The notes beneath the pieces are model-generated. The model was not told the DNA's origin, ran no database searches, and saw only the letters and a list, made by a program, of their open reading frames with translations. The translations under genes and the position numbers were made by a program. DNA of 64,000 nt, taken from contig JAEYYX010000049.1 in assembly GCA_023428245.1 (NCBI GenBank), positions 1 through 64,000 of the forward strand, given 5' to 3'. Source of the DNA: Pseudomonadota bacterium (GTDB lineage: Bacteria > Myxococcota_A > Polyangia > Polyangiales > Polyangiaceae). This document shows positions 49,811 through 58,916 of this stretch, in pieces. The stretch's first letter is position 1. The number at the start of each line of letters is the position of its first letter.

Positions 49811-51742
49811 ATGAGCTCGAAGAAGACCGACGCCAAAGGCGGAGAGTACAGCGCCAAGGACATTACGATCCTCGAAGGCCTCGATCCCGTCCGCAAGCGC
49901 CCTGGCATGTACATCGGAGGCGTAGGCAGCACTGGGCTGCATCACCTCGTCTGGGAAATTCTCGACAACTCGATCGACGAGGCCATGAACGGTCACGCCA
50001 CGGAGATCTGCGTGACTTTGCACGCCGATGGGCGCTCGGTGACCGTCGAAGACAACGGACGCGGCATCCCTGTTGACGTGCATCCGAAGCTCAAGCGCAC
50101 AGCGCTCGAGATCATCTTCACGACGCTCCACGCGGGCGGAAAGTTCGAGGGCCAGAACTACAAGACCTCGGGAGGCCTGCACGGCGTCGGCGCCAGCGTC
50201 GTTAACGCACTTTCGACGAAGCTCAGGGCGCGAGTGAAGCGAGACGGCAGCGAGTGGGCGCTCGATTTCACGCGCGGCGTTCCCGACGGTCCCGTGAAGA
50301 AAGTCGGACCCGCCAAAGGCACAGGCACCAAGGTCTTCTTTAGCCCCGATCCGACCATCTTCCCGCGCACGGAGTTCAACCCCGAGACGATCACGAGCCG
50401 GCTCGAGGTCGCGACCTTCCTGCACAAAGGTCTCAAGATCGAGTTCGTCGATGAGGTGCAGAACCGCCGCGAGACGTTCCTGCATAAGAACGGCATCGGT
50501 GATTACGTCCTTCGTTTGCAGAAAGATCGTAACGCCAAAGCGGCCCACGAGTCCTTCTTCTTCCTCGAGAAGGACGGTGAAGTGGGCATCCAGTGCGCAG
50601 CGCTTTGGACGGAGTCGACGGACGAATACGTCAAGAGCTTCGTCAACGGCATCCCCACCGCCTCCGGCGGAACCCATGAAAACGGCTTCCGTGCAGCGCT
50701 CGGCAAGGCCGTGCGCAACTACATGGAGACCCATAAGCTCACCCCACGCGGACTCACCATCGCCGCCGAGGATATCCGAGAAGGCTTGGTCGCGGTTCTC
50801 AGCATCTTCATCCCTGATCCGCAGTTCCAGGGTCAGACCAAGGATAAGCTCAATAACCCCGAAGCCCAGGGCGTAGTCGACAACGCAGTACGCGCCACGC
50901 TCGAGAACTGGCTCCACAATAGCCGCACAGTCGCTGAACAGATCGTTGGGCGCATCATCCTCTCGGCCCGCGCGCGTGAGGCGTCTCGAGCAGCGTCTGC
51001 CTCTATTACCCGCAAGTCACTGACAGGCGCTCGGCTGACTCTTCCCGGCAAATTGAGCGATTGCACTCAGAGCGATCGAGCCAACACTGAGCTCTTCATC
51101 GTCGAGGGTGACTCGGCAGGTGGTAGCGCCAAACAGGGGCGCGACCGAACGCGCCAGGCGATCCTCCCGCTCCGCGGCAAGGTGCTCAACACCGAGAGCC
51201 TCGCCCTCGGAAAGGTGCTCGAGAATCGCGAAATCGCTGACCTGATCACCGCCCTTGGCACCGGAATCGGGCCCAACTTCGACATCACGAAGCTTCGCTA
51301 CGCGCGCGTCGTGCTCTTGGCCGATGCGGACTCCGACGGTCATCACATCACGACGCTCCTCCTCACGTTCTTCTATCGGCACATGCCGGAGCTCATCAAA
51401 CAGGGACGAGTCTTCCTCGCGGTGCCCCCCCTCTACCGCATCGACATCGGCAACGACACCTACTGGGCCGCGGACGATCAAGTCCGAGACGCGATCCTGA
51501 AGGAGAAGAAGCCGGATTCGAAGAACGTCGAGATCACACGCTTCAAAGGTCTCGGAGAGATGATGCCTAAGGTTCTCTGGGACACGACCCTGAATCCGCG
51601 CACCCGGCGACTGATCCGGGTCGAACTCGACGACGGCCTTGAGGCCGATCGGGTCATCGCCGATCTCATGGGCAAAGACGCCTCAGCCCGGTTCCAGTTC
51701 ATCATGGAGCACGCGGAGCGGGCCGAGGCGCTGGATGTCTGA
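49811..51742 (+). CDS. parE: Type IIA topoisomerase B subunit, ParE-like
   Basis: A 643-residue B subunit. The ATP site has EILDNSIDEA and DNGRGIPV, plus the GHKL loop TSGGLHGVGASVVNAL; the TOPRIM part has LFIVEGDSAGG, LPLRGKVLN and LADADSDGHH. No long C-terminal insert such as the one of E. coli GyrB is present. Because the partner ParC-like gene is upstream and a separate gyrA follows later, it is called ParE. It may be named gyrB by automated pipelines; the two are hard to separate by sequence here. Confidence 0.88.
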   Translation: MSSKKTDAKGGEYSAKDITILEGLDPVRKRPGMYIGGVGSTGLHHLVWEILDNSIDEAMNGHATEICVTLHADGRSVTVEDNGRGIPVDVHPKLKRTALEIIFTTLHAGGKFEGQNYKTSGGLHGVGASVVNALSTKLRARVKRDGSEWALDFTRGVPDGPVKKVGPAKGTGTKVFFSPDPTIFPRTEFNPETITSRLEVATFLHKGLKIEFVDEVQNRRETFLHKNGIGDYVLRLQKDRNAKAAHESFFFLEKDGEVGIQCAALWTESTDEYVKSFVNGIPTASGGTHENGFRAALGKAVRNYMETHKLTPRGLTIAAEDIREGLVAVLSIFIPDPQFQGQTKDKLNNPEAQGVVDNAVRATLENWLHNSRTVAEQIVGRIILSARAREASRAASASITRKSLTGARLTLPGKLSDCTQSDRANTELFIVEGDSAGGSAKQGRDRTRQAILPLRGKVLNTESLALGKVLENREIADLITALGTGIGPNFDITKLRYARVVLLADADSDGHHITTLLLTFFYRHMPELIKQGRVFLAVPPLYRIDIGNDTYWAADDQVRDAILKEKKPDSKNVEITRFKGLGEMMPKVLWDTTLNPRTRRLIRVELDDGLEADRVIADLMGKDASARFQFIMEHAERAEALDV

Positions 51743-51899
51743 GGCTGAAACGCCCCGAGCTCCCGCTTCCCGGTTTTTCCGCCAGACGGATGCCCAAGGA
51801 CCCGCGCGTTCTCTGCTGCCCGCCCCTAGGAGCGCCCCGCGCTTGAGAGAGCGCGGACCTTGGGCTAACGCGCTCCCTCCGACAGCGCCCCAAGAGCCC

Positions 51900-54602
51900 A
51901 TGTTGAAGCCCCTTTCCCGAGATCAAACCCGCTGCGCGAGCGTGACCGTGGCGAAGCTCGGCCGCGTTCTCCGGGTCTTCACGCTCGTGACCGGGCTCTT
52001 TCTTCCCGAGGGTTTCGCGCAAACTGGCGGGGACCCAGAGGCGCAACCGGATTCCACCTCGACTCCGCCCGAGCAGGACGAGGTGCCACCGCTCACAGGT
52101 GGCTCTCCCGAGCCCCAAGCGGAAGCGGAGCCCCAAGCGGAAGCGGTAGCCGGGCCCCAAGCGGAGGCGGAGGCGGAAGCGGAAGCGGGCGATGGAGAAC
52201 CCGAGGCCCCGCGAGTAGAAATCCCCCCGACCGACCTCGAGGCAGCCGAAGGCCTCGTCATCCAAGCCGTCGAGATCACCGGTCTGCGCCGCGTCTCTCC
52301 GGAGGATGTTGGCACCTACCTCAAGAGCAAAGCCGGCGCCCAGCTCGACCCTGACGTCCTCCGCCGTGACGTCAAAGAGCTCTGGCGTTCAGGGTTCTTC
52401 GATGACATCGAAGTCGACCTGCGTCGGCTCAGTGACCGCGTGATGCTCCGCTTCCACGTCAAGGAGCGCGCTACGGTCCGTGTCGTCGAGTTCGAGGGGA
52501 ACAAGGAGATCAAAGGCGACGATCTCGCTGAGGCCATCGAGGTCAAAAAGGACTCGGTGCTCAATCGCCCTGCGCTCCGCCGCGCTATTCAGAAGATCCG
52601 CGATAAATACGCGGAGAAGGGTTACTTTCTCGCCGAAGCCTCGAGCGAGGTGATCGCCGAAAAGGACAACCAAGTCAGCGTCCGCTTCACGATCACGGAG
52701 AACGCGGAGGTGAGCGTGAAGCGCGTCACGTTCATCGGCAACGAGAGCATCTCGACCGATGAGCTCCGGGGCGTGATGTTCACCGGAAACCCCGGGCTCC
52801 TCTCGTTCGGCGCCGGTGGGCCTTTCCGTCAGGACGCGTTCGAGCGCGACATCGCGATGATCAGCGCGATGTATTACGACCGCGGGTTCTTGCAGGTGAG
52901 CGTCAATACGCCTCGCATCATGCTGACTCCGGACAAGAGCGGCATCGAGGTGTCCATCACGGTGAATGAGGGCCCCCGCTTCAAGATTCGCCAGTTGCGT
53001 GTCTTTGAGCAAGCTCCCGACGGGAGCGAAGAGGCGAATCCTTTGCTCAGTCACCGCGCGATGCGCTCGATGATCCGCGCAGAGTCCGGCGACTACTTCA
53101 ACCGCGCGGCGCTGCTCGACGATCTCTCGCACATTCGCAACATTTACCGCGACAAGGGCTACGCGAACGTGAGCGCCGAACCGCGCCCCATGGTCGATCC
53201 GGACACGCTTGAGGTCGACCTGATCGTGCCGATCGCACGCGGTCCGCTCGTCTACATCGAGCGCATCGAGATCCGCGGCAACACCAAGACCCGCGACAAG
53301 GTCCTCCGGCGCGAGTTCGAGATCGCGGAAGGCGACAAGTACTCCGAGACAAGCATCGAGCGCTCCAAGAGGCGCGTCACGGCCCTCGGCTTCTTCGAAC
53401 GTGTCGACTTTTCGACTGAGCAAGGTTCGACGCCCGACCGACTGACCATCTACGTCGACGTCACCGAAAAGCCGACCGGAACGTTCCAGGTCGGCGCCGG
53501 TTTCTCCAGCATCGAGAGCTTCCTCGCGAGCGCCCAGGTCCAGCAGGCAAACCTCTTCGGCAACGGTCAGAACCTCGCGCTCATGGCGCAGATTTCCGGC
53601 ATCCGGCGGCAGGTGAGCCTGCGCCTGATTGAGCCGTACTTCCTCGACAGCAGGTTCAGCCTGAGCGCCAGCGTCTTTGACACTCTGCAGAGTTACATCG
53701 ACTTCCGTCAGCGGAGCCAAGGTGGAAACTTCACGCTCGGCTATCCTCTCATCAATCCTGAAGTTGCTGTCTCACTCAGCTACAACCTGACCTACGACCA
53801 GGCAGACACCCAGCCGGGCAACTCGTTCCTGTTCGTCGGCTCTCAGGCCAGAATCAGTGCTTTTTCGCAGCTCCCGCTGGCGAACCTCTTCAACGCGGGC
53901 ATCACCTCCAGCATCCGCCCAGCGATCACCTTCGACAATCGCGACAACCGTCTGTTCCCGACCTCAGGCGTCTACCTGAACTACGGCGTCGAGTGGGCGC
54001 TCAAGGAGTTTGCCTCCCAGAACCAGTACGTCCGGCACCGCTACACGGGCCGCTTCTACGTTCCGGTCTGGAAAGGAGTCGTCCTCAAGCTCAACACCGA
54101 GGCAGGCCTCGTGACTAGCCCAAGCCGCGAAGGCGTACCGATCTTCGCACGCTTCTTCCTCGGAGGCATCCAGGACGTGCGAGGGTTCTTCTTCCGAAGC
54201 CTCGGCCCGCGCATGCCGCTCACTGAGACGACCGATCCGAACAGCGCTCCCTACGCAAACGGCGCGCGCATCGGCGGTAACCTTATGTACTACCAAAACC
54301 TCGAGCTCGAGTTCCCGCTGTTCGAGGCGGTTGGGCTCAAGGGGGTCGTGTTCACCGATCTCGGCAACACTTGGAACCTCGAGGGCAACTACTGTGACGC
54401 TGCCGGCGGAGCCACGCGCTACATGGAAGTGAGCCCCTGTTTCTCCGCGGAGTCGCTTCTGCATATGCGCACCTCCTGGGGCTTCGGGTTTCGCTGGTTC
54501 TCGCCGATGGGTCCGCTGCGCTTCGAGTGGGGCTTCCCCTTCGCACCGCTGCCTTTCGAAGAAAAAATGCGGTTCGAGTTCACCATCGGAAACTTCTTCT
54601 GA
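51900..54602 (+). CDS. bamA: Outer-membrane protein assembly factor BamA
   Basis: A 900-residue Omp85 protein. After a signal peptide (about residues 21-41, cleavage near FAQ-TG) follows a Pro/Glu/Ala/Gln-rich low-complexity linker (41-105), five POTRA domains (residues 115-500) and a 16-strand barrel with the lid loop GGIQDVRGFF and a C-terminal FTIGNFF, ending in aromatic Phe as usual. It inserts beta-barrel proteins into the outer membrane. The linker before POTRA1 is extra compared with E. coli BamA. It follows parE after 158 bases; skp and lpxD, which are common partners, are not here. Confidence 0.93.
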   Translation: MLKPLSRDQTRCASVTVAKLGRVLRVFTLVTGLFLPEGFAQTGGDPEAQPDSTSTPPEQDEVPPLTGGSPEPQAEAEPQAEAVAGPQAEAEAEAEAGDGEPEAPRVEIPPTDLEAAEGLVIQAVEITGLRRVSPEDVGTYLKSKAGAQLDPDVLRRDVKELWRSGFFDDIEVDLRRLSDRVMLRFHVKERATVRVVEFEGNKEIKGDDLAEAIEVKKDSVLNRPALRRAIQKIRDKYAEKGYFLAEASSEVIAEKDNQVSVRFTITENAEVSVKRVTFIGNESISTDELRGVMFTGNPGLLSFGAGGPFRQDAFERDIAMISAMYYDRGFLQVSVNTPRIMLTPDKSGIEVSITVNEGPRFKIRQLRVFEQAPDGSEEANPLLSHRAMRSMIRAESGDYFNRAALLDDLSHIRNIYRDKGYANVSAEPRPMVDPDTLEVDLIVPIARGPLVYIERIEIRGNTKTRDKVLRREFEIAEGDKYSETSIERSKRRVTALGFFERVDFSTEQGSTPDRLTIYVDVTEKPTGTFQVGAGFSSIESFLASAQVQQANLFGNGQNLALMAQISGIRRQVSLRLIEPYFLDSRFSLSASVFDTLQSYIDFRQRSQGGNFTLGYPLINPEVAVSLSYNLTYDQADTQPGNSFLFVGSQARISAFSQLPLANLFNAGITSSIRPAITFDNRDNRLFPTSGVYLNYGVEWALKEFASQNQYVRHRYTGRFYVPVWKGVVLKLNTEAGLVTSPSREGVPIFARFFLGGIQDVRGFFFRSLGPRMPLTETTDPNSAPYANGARIGGNLMYYQNLELEFPLFEAVGLKGVVFTDLGNTWNLEGNYCDAAGGATRYMEVSPCFSAESLLHMRTSWGFGFRWFSPMGPLRFEWGFPFAPLPFEEKMRFEFTIGNFF
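52110..52189 (+). repeat. 18-bp tandem repeat in the BamA linker
   Basis: Two exact copies of GAGCCCCAAGCGGAAGCG (52110-52127 and 52128-52145) are followed by diverged copies to about 52189. They encode Glu-Pro-Gln-Ala-Glu-Ala units of the low-complexity linker ahead of the first POTRA domain. Such repeats change copy number easily. Confidence 0.85.
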
Positions 54603-54691
54603 AGCAACGTACGCCGGCTTCTTGCCGACCTCCGCGCCGCTTTTTCAAGACCCGTCAGGACCTCCCCGGGCTATTTGGGTTATGATGGAGT

Positions 54692-55120
54692 GTGGGTGAA
54701 GTTAAGGGCGTGACGAATCAGGGAGATGACAGCGGGCCGCCGACGCTCGTCGAAGGAGAAGCGCCAGGACGACTCGCTCCCGCCCCAAAGGAGGGCGCCC
54801 CTTCAAAGGACAACAAGGCGAGCGAGAAGCCCGCGTCGCGGAATGTTCCCGAAGCCACCCCCCGCCCCCAGGCGGAAGGCGACGTGATCCCCTTCAAGGA
54901 CAGCGACACGCACACACAGCCCTCTCTTTCCGCGCTGTCGGATCGACCGCCGCAATCCCTCGATATCCGCCGCATGTGGAGGATCGAGGAGCAGTTCGAC
55001 AAACACGACGCGCGTATCCGCCTCCTCGAAAAAGAGCTAACCAAGACGCGAATGCTCGCGATCTTCGCCCTGATCCTGGTCGGACTCTTCGTGCTCGTCT
55101 GGCTCGTACGAGGGACGTAG
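54692..55120 (+). CDS. Hypothetical single-pass membrane protein
   Basis: A 142-residue protein with a disordered Pro/Gly/Glu/Lys-rich N-terminal 85 residues, a helical, probably coiled-coil stretch (IRRMWRIEEQFDKHDARIRLL) and one C-terminal membrane segment (MLAIFALILVGLFVLVW). It looks like a tail-anchored protein facing the cytoplasm. Starts are GTG at 54692 or GTG at 54710; neither has good spacing to a Shine-Dalgarno. I do not know the family. It stands between bamA and gyrA. Confidence 0.6.
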   Translation: MGEVKGVTNQGDDSGPPTLVEGEAPGRLAPAPKEGAPSKDNKASEKPASRNVPEATPRPQAEGDVIPFKDSDTHTQPSLSALSDRPPQSLDIRRMWRIEEQFDKHDARIRLLEKELTKTRMLAIFALILVGLFVLVWLVRGT

Positions 55121-55305
55121 AGAGACCTTTTTCCGCGAGATCGGTGCGAAAATTCCGCTCTCGGAGCCCGCGCGCGACAAGGCTCTCCGGCCGCGGAACT
55201 TGCGGGCGTATCTGAGCGAAATTACTGATAATTTTTCTACCTCACCAGGGGCAAAAGAGCTTGTCTCTTGGCCTTTGCTCCGGTACGGCCGAAGTCACCA
55301 TTTCC

Positions 55306-57972
55306 ATGACTGACGATACGCTCGAACCGCCCGCTGGCCCCCCTGCCTCCGACGGTGGAAACACGCCGTCTGCGTCCCACGATCAGGTGCCCGTGAGCAT
55401 CCAGGAGGAAATGCGTTCGTCGTACCTGGACTATGCGATGAGCGTCATCATCGGGCGCGCGATCCCCGATGCCCGTGACGGACTCAAGCCCGTCCATCGC
55501 CGCATCCTCTACGCGATGCGTGATCTGAACCTGACACCAGGCTCTTCGTACTCGAAGTGCGCCAAGGTCGTCGGTGAAGTTCTCGGTAACTTCCACCCCC
55601 ACGGTGACGCGAGCGTTTATGATGCGCTCGTGAGAATGGCGCAGGATTTTGCCATGCGCCACGTGCTCGTCGATGGGCAAGGAAACTTCGGTTCCGTCGA
55701 CGGCGACTCCGCAGCTGCTTACCGTTATACCGAGTGTCGCCTGGCCCGGCTCTCGATGGAACTTCTCGAGGACATCGAGAAAGACACTGTCGACTTCTCG
55801 CCGAACTTCGATGAGTCGCGCCAAGAGCCGACAGTCCTGCCGGCGCGTTTCCCGCACCTTTTGGTCAACGGTTCCGGCGGTATCGCTGTCGGCATGGCCA
55901 CGAACATCCCCCCGCACAACCTGCGGGAGGTGATCGATGCTACGATTCACCTGATCCACAATCCCGACGCGAGCATCTCGGACCTGATGGCCTACATCAT
56001 TGGTCCCGACTTCCCGACGGGTGCCTCGATCTATGGGCGCGCCGGTATCTACCAGGCATACACGACGGGCCGCGGTTCGGTCCTGATGCGCGCGAGGACC
56101 GAGGTCGAACAAGTTCAAGGTTCTGAGCGCGAACAGATCGTCGTCACCGAACTCCCCTACCAGGTAAACAAGGCGCGCCTCGCCGCGAAAATTGGCGAGC
56201 TCATTCGAGAGAAGCGCATTGAGGGCGTCCGCGAGGTGCGCGATGAAAGCGACCGCGATGGCATGCGGCTCGTCGTCGAGCTCAAGAAAGACACCTTCCC
56301 CCAGGTCGTCTTGAATCACCTGTTCCGTCTCACCGACCTACAGTCCTCCTTCGGCATCATCAACCTAGCCATCGTCCAAGGTCGACCACAGGTGATGAAT
56401 CTGAAGGAGACGCTTGAGGTCTTCGTCCTGCACCGCCGTGAGGTCGTGAGCCGACGCACTCGCTTCGAGCTGTCCCGAGCCGAAGGGCAGCGCGAGATCG
56501 TCGAGGGTCTCGGAATGGCGGTCACCGAGGTCGATCTTGTAATCGACACCATTCGTAAATCCCCGGACCCCGACACGGCCCGGGAAAGGCTGATGAAGCT
56601 CCCGCTCAAGGGACTCGAAGCGTTCGTGCGGAGAGCGGGTCGCCCCGAGTCTGAGATCGAGCACGCCCGGGAGGTCCCCCAGTATTTCCTGAGCGAGCGC
56701 CAAGCCAAGGCGATCCTCGAGATGCGCCTCTCGCGCCTCACCGGCCTCGAGCAGGAAAAGCTCGCCAGCGAGTATGCAGCACTCTCGGACGAAATCGCGC
56801 GCCTGCGCGCGATTCTGTCCGATGAAGGCCGCCTGATGGAGGTCATTGTCGAAGAACTGAACGAGGTGCGCGAGAAGCACGGTCAGGATCGACGCACCGT
56901 CATCGAGGACAACGAAGCCGAGATCCAGATGGAAGACCTGATCCAGGAAGAGGATATGGTCGTCACCATCTCGCACACCGGCTACATCAAGCGGACCGCT
57001 GCCAGCGACTACGAAGCTCAGAAGCGCGGCGGCAAAGGCAAACGCGGCATGAAGGCACAGGACGACGACTGGGTCAGCCAGCTCTTCATCTCGTCGACCC
57101 ACAGCCTCGTCTTCTTCTTCAGCGATCTCGGCAAGGTCTACGTCAAGAAGGTCTACGAGATCCCGCAAGCAGCGCGCAGCGCTAAGGGCCGCGCCATCGT
57201 CAACTTCATCGGGCTCGAAGAAGGAGAGCGCATCACGGCCATCGCACCGGTCCCCAAGATCGAAGAAGGTCGCTACGTGATCACGGTCACCAAACAAGGC
57301 AAGATCAAGAAGACGCCTCTCGTCGACTACCGAAATTTCCGAGAAAAAGGCATCATCGGTGTGCGCATTGAGGAGGATGATCGGCTCCTCACCGCGGCCG
57401 TGACCGACGGAACGCGAGATCTTCTGATCGGTACACGCTCTGGTCAGAGCATCCGTTTCAGTGAAGAGCAGGTTCGCCCGATGGGCCGGAACACCGCTGG
57501 CGTGAAGGGAATCGAGCTCGAAGCGGGCGATGAGGTGGTCGGACTCGCAGTCTCCGATCCGAAGCGCACGCAGGTCCTTTCAATCTGTGAACGCGGCTTC
57601 GGCAAGCGAACCTCGCTGGACGAGTTCCGTCACCAGAACCGCGGCGGCAAGGGCATCATCTTGATCGATGCGTCCGAACGAAACGGGCCGGTAGTGGGGC
57701 TCGCGTTGGTGAGCGAGCGCGACGATCTCGTCATCATGACCGACCGCGGTCAGGCTATTCGCGTTCGGGTCTTGGAGATCCGCGAGACCGGACGCAACGC
57801 GCAAGGCGTCAAGATCATGGACGTCGCAGAGGGTGAGCGGGTCGTCGCCATGGAGACGCTCGCAGAGAGTGAGACGGACGAAAGTGAAGCGGGCCGAGCC
57901 TCGGGCGAAGGTGACGAAGACAGTGGCGACGCGAGCCAAGACGAGCCGGAGCTCTCCGGCGAAAGCGAGTAA
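55306..57972 (+). CDS. gyrA: DNA gyrase subunit A
   Basis: An 888-residue GyrA that, with GyrB, adds negative supercoils. Catalytic Tyr141 is in YRYTECRLA. The GyrA box is present as RGGKGKRG near residue 574, which separates it from the ParC-like gene at 47 kb. In the quinolone region the residue that is Ser83 in E. coli is Ala102 (HPHGDASVYD); the Asp87 counterpart, Asp106, is kept. The last 20 residues are strongly acidic (Asp/Glu/Ser), as in regulatory GyrA tails. The ATG at 55306 is chosen because the codons before it form no conserved N-terminus. No gyrB is adjacent. The 3' end overlaps nth. Confidence 0.93.
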   Translation: MTDDTLEPPAGPPASDGGNTPSASHDQVPVSIQEEMRSSYLDYAMSVIIGRAIPDARDGLKPVHRRILYAMRDLNLTPGSSYSKCAKVVGEVLGNFHPHGDASVYDALVRMAQDFAMRHVLVDGQGNFGSVDGDSAAAYRYTECRLARLSMELLEDIEKDTVDFSPNFDESRQEPTVLPARFPHLLVNGSGGIAVGMATNIPPHNLREVIDATIHLIHNPDASISDLMAYIIGPDFPTGASIYGRAGIYQAYTTGRGSVLMRARTEVEQVQGSEREQIVVTELPYQVNKARLAAKIGELIREKRIEGVREVRDESDRDGMRLVVELKKDTFPQVVLNHLFRLTDLQSSFGIINLAIVQGRPQVMNLKETLEVFVLHRREVVSRRTRFELSRAEGQREIVEGLGMAVTEVDLVIDTIRKSPDPDTARERLMKLPLKGLEAFVRRAGRPESEIEHAREVPQYFLSERQAKAILEMRLSRLTGLEQEKLASEYAALSDEIARLRAILSDEGRLMEVIVEELNEVREKHGQDRRTVIEDNEAEIQMEDLIQEEDMVVTISHTGYIKRTAASDYEAQKRGGKGKRGMKAQDDDWVSQLFISSTHSLVFFFSDLGKVYVKKVYEIPQAARSAKGRAIVNFIGLEEGERITAIAPVPKIEEGRYVITVTKQGKIKKTPLVDYRNFREKGIIGVRIEEDDRLLTAAVTDGTRDLLIGTRSGQSIRFSEEQVRPMGRNTAGVKGIELEAGDEVVGLAVSDPKRTQVLSICERGFGKRTSLDEFRHQNRGGKGIILIDASERNGPVVGLALVSERDDLVIMTDRGQAIRVRVLEIRETGRNAQGVKIMDVAEGERVVAMETLAESETDESEAGRASGEGDEDSGDASQDEPELSGESE

Positions 57973-58801
57973 GCCCAAGCCGAGCGCGAGCTCGGCAGCT
58001 CGGCCGAGCTCCGAGAGCGCGCGGCAGAGCACGACCGGAAGAAAGACAGCTGTCAGCGGGCGCTCCAAAAAAGCGCCCGTTGCCACGGCCCCGCCTGCGA
58101 GCGGGAAGAAAGCGGCAGCGGGAAACAAGGACGCGGCGGCGGCGATCTATGCGCGACTCCGCGCGGCACATCCCGACGCTCACTGCGAGCTCGATCATCA
58201 AAGCCCGTTCCAGCTGCTCGTCGCCACCGTGCTCAGTGCTCAGACGACAGACGTCCAGGTCAACAAGATCACCCCGGGCCTCTTCGCACGCTATAAAACA
58301 GCGCACGAGCTCGCTTCGGCCGATCAAGAAAGCGTCGAAAGTCTCCTGAACCAAATCGGCATGTTCCGCCAGAAGGCCAAGAACATCGTCGCGCTTTCCA
58401 AGTTGCTCGTAGAGAACCACGGTGGGGAGGTTCCCCGCACTTTGGACGAACTCATCCTCTTGCCCGGGGTCGGCCGCAAGACGGCCAACGTCGTACTCGG
58501 GGTCGCCTTCGGTGCCCCCGAGGGGGTCGTTGTCGACACCCACGTGGGCCGAATTTCGACGCGTCTCGGCTTCACACAGAGCGACAAACCTCCGGAGATC
58601 GAGCGGGACCTGATGGCCCTTTTCCCCCCGAGCGAGTGGGACATGCTGAGCCACACGCTCATCTTTCACGGGCGCCGCATCTGTCGGGCCGTTCGGCCCG
58701 CCTGCTCCAGCTGCCCGGTGTCCGATCTCTGCCCGTCCGCGTTCCATGCCGAACAGGTGGGCCGAAAGCCGCCGCGCGCGCGCACCTCAACCAGGGCCTG
58801 A
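57923..58801 (+). CDS. nth: Endonuclease III with basic N-terminal extension
   Basis: A DNA glycosylase/AP lyase for oxidised pyrimidines. The HhH loop LPGVGRKTANVVL with catalytic Lys, then VDTHVGR with catalytic Asp, and the 4Fe-4S ligands Cys-x6-Cys-x2-Cys-x5-Cys (CRAVRPACSSCPVSDLC) are all clear. A long, Lys/Ser/Ala/Pro-rich extension of about 60-90 residues comes first and is likely disordered DNA-binding sequence. The start is uncertain; GTG codons at 57833, 57911 or 57923 fit, all inside the 3' end of gyrA in another frame. I use 57923. Confidence 0.88.
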   Translation: MATRAKTSRSSPAKASKPKPSASSAARPSSESARQSTTGRKTAVSGRSKKAPVATAPPASGKKAAAGNKDAAAAIYARLRAAHPDAHCELDHQSPFQLLVATVLSAQTTDVQVNKITPGLFARYKTAHELASADQESVESLLNQIGMFRQKAKNIVALSKLLVENHGGEVPRTLDELILLPGVGRKTANVVLGVAFGAPEGVVVDTHVGRISTRLGFTQSDKPPEIERDLMALFPPSEWDMLSHTLIFHGRRICRAVRPACSSCPVSDLCPSAFHAEQVGRKPPRARTSTRA

Positions 58802-58916
58802 GCGTCAGCCGCGCTCTAGCCTCGAGCAGACGCGCCCCCGAGCTGCCCAATCCGCGCGCAGAGATTTTTCGCCCCTCGTGCACATGGCCAAGGGGCAAGC
58901 ATCCGTGCGCGCAGGG

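Noticed and set aside
47163..50917. Long minus-strand frames over parC and parE
   Set aside because: Shadows of the topoisomerase genes.
52389..53720. Minus-strand 443-codon frame over bamA
   Set aside because: Antisense to the POTRA region; no domain of its own.
55237..57297. Minus-strand frames over gyrA
   Set aside because: Antisense to GyrA, which is fixed by its catalytic Tyr and GyrA box.
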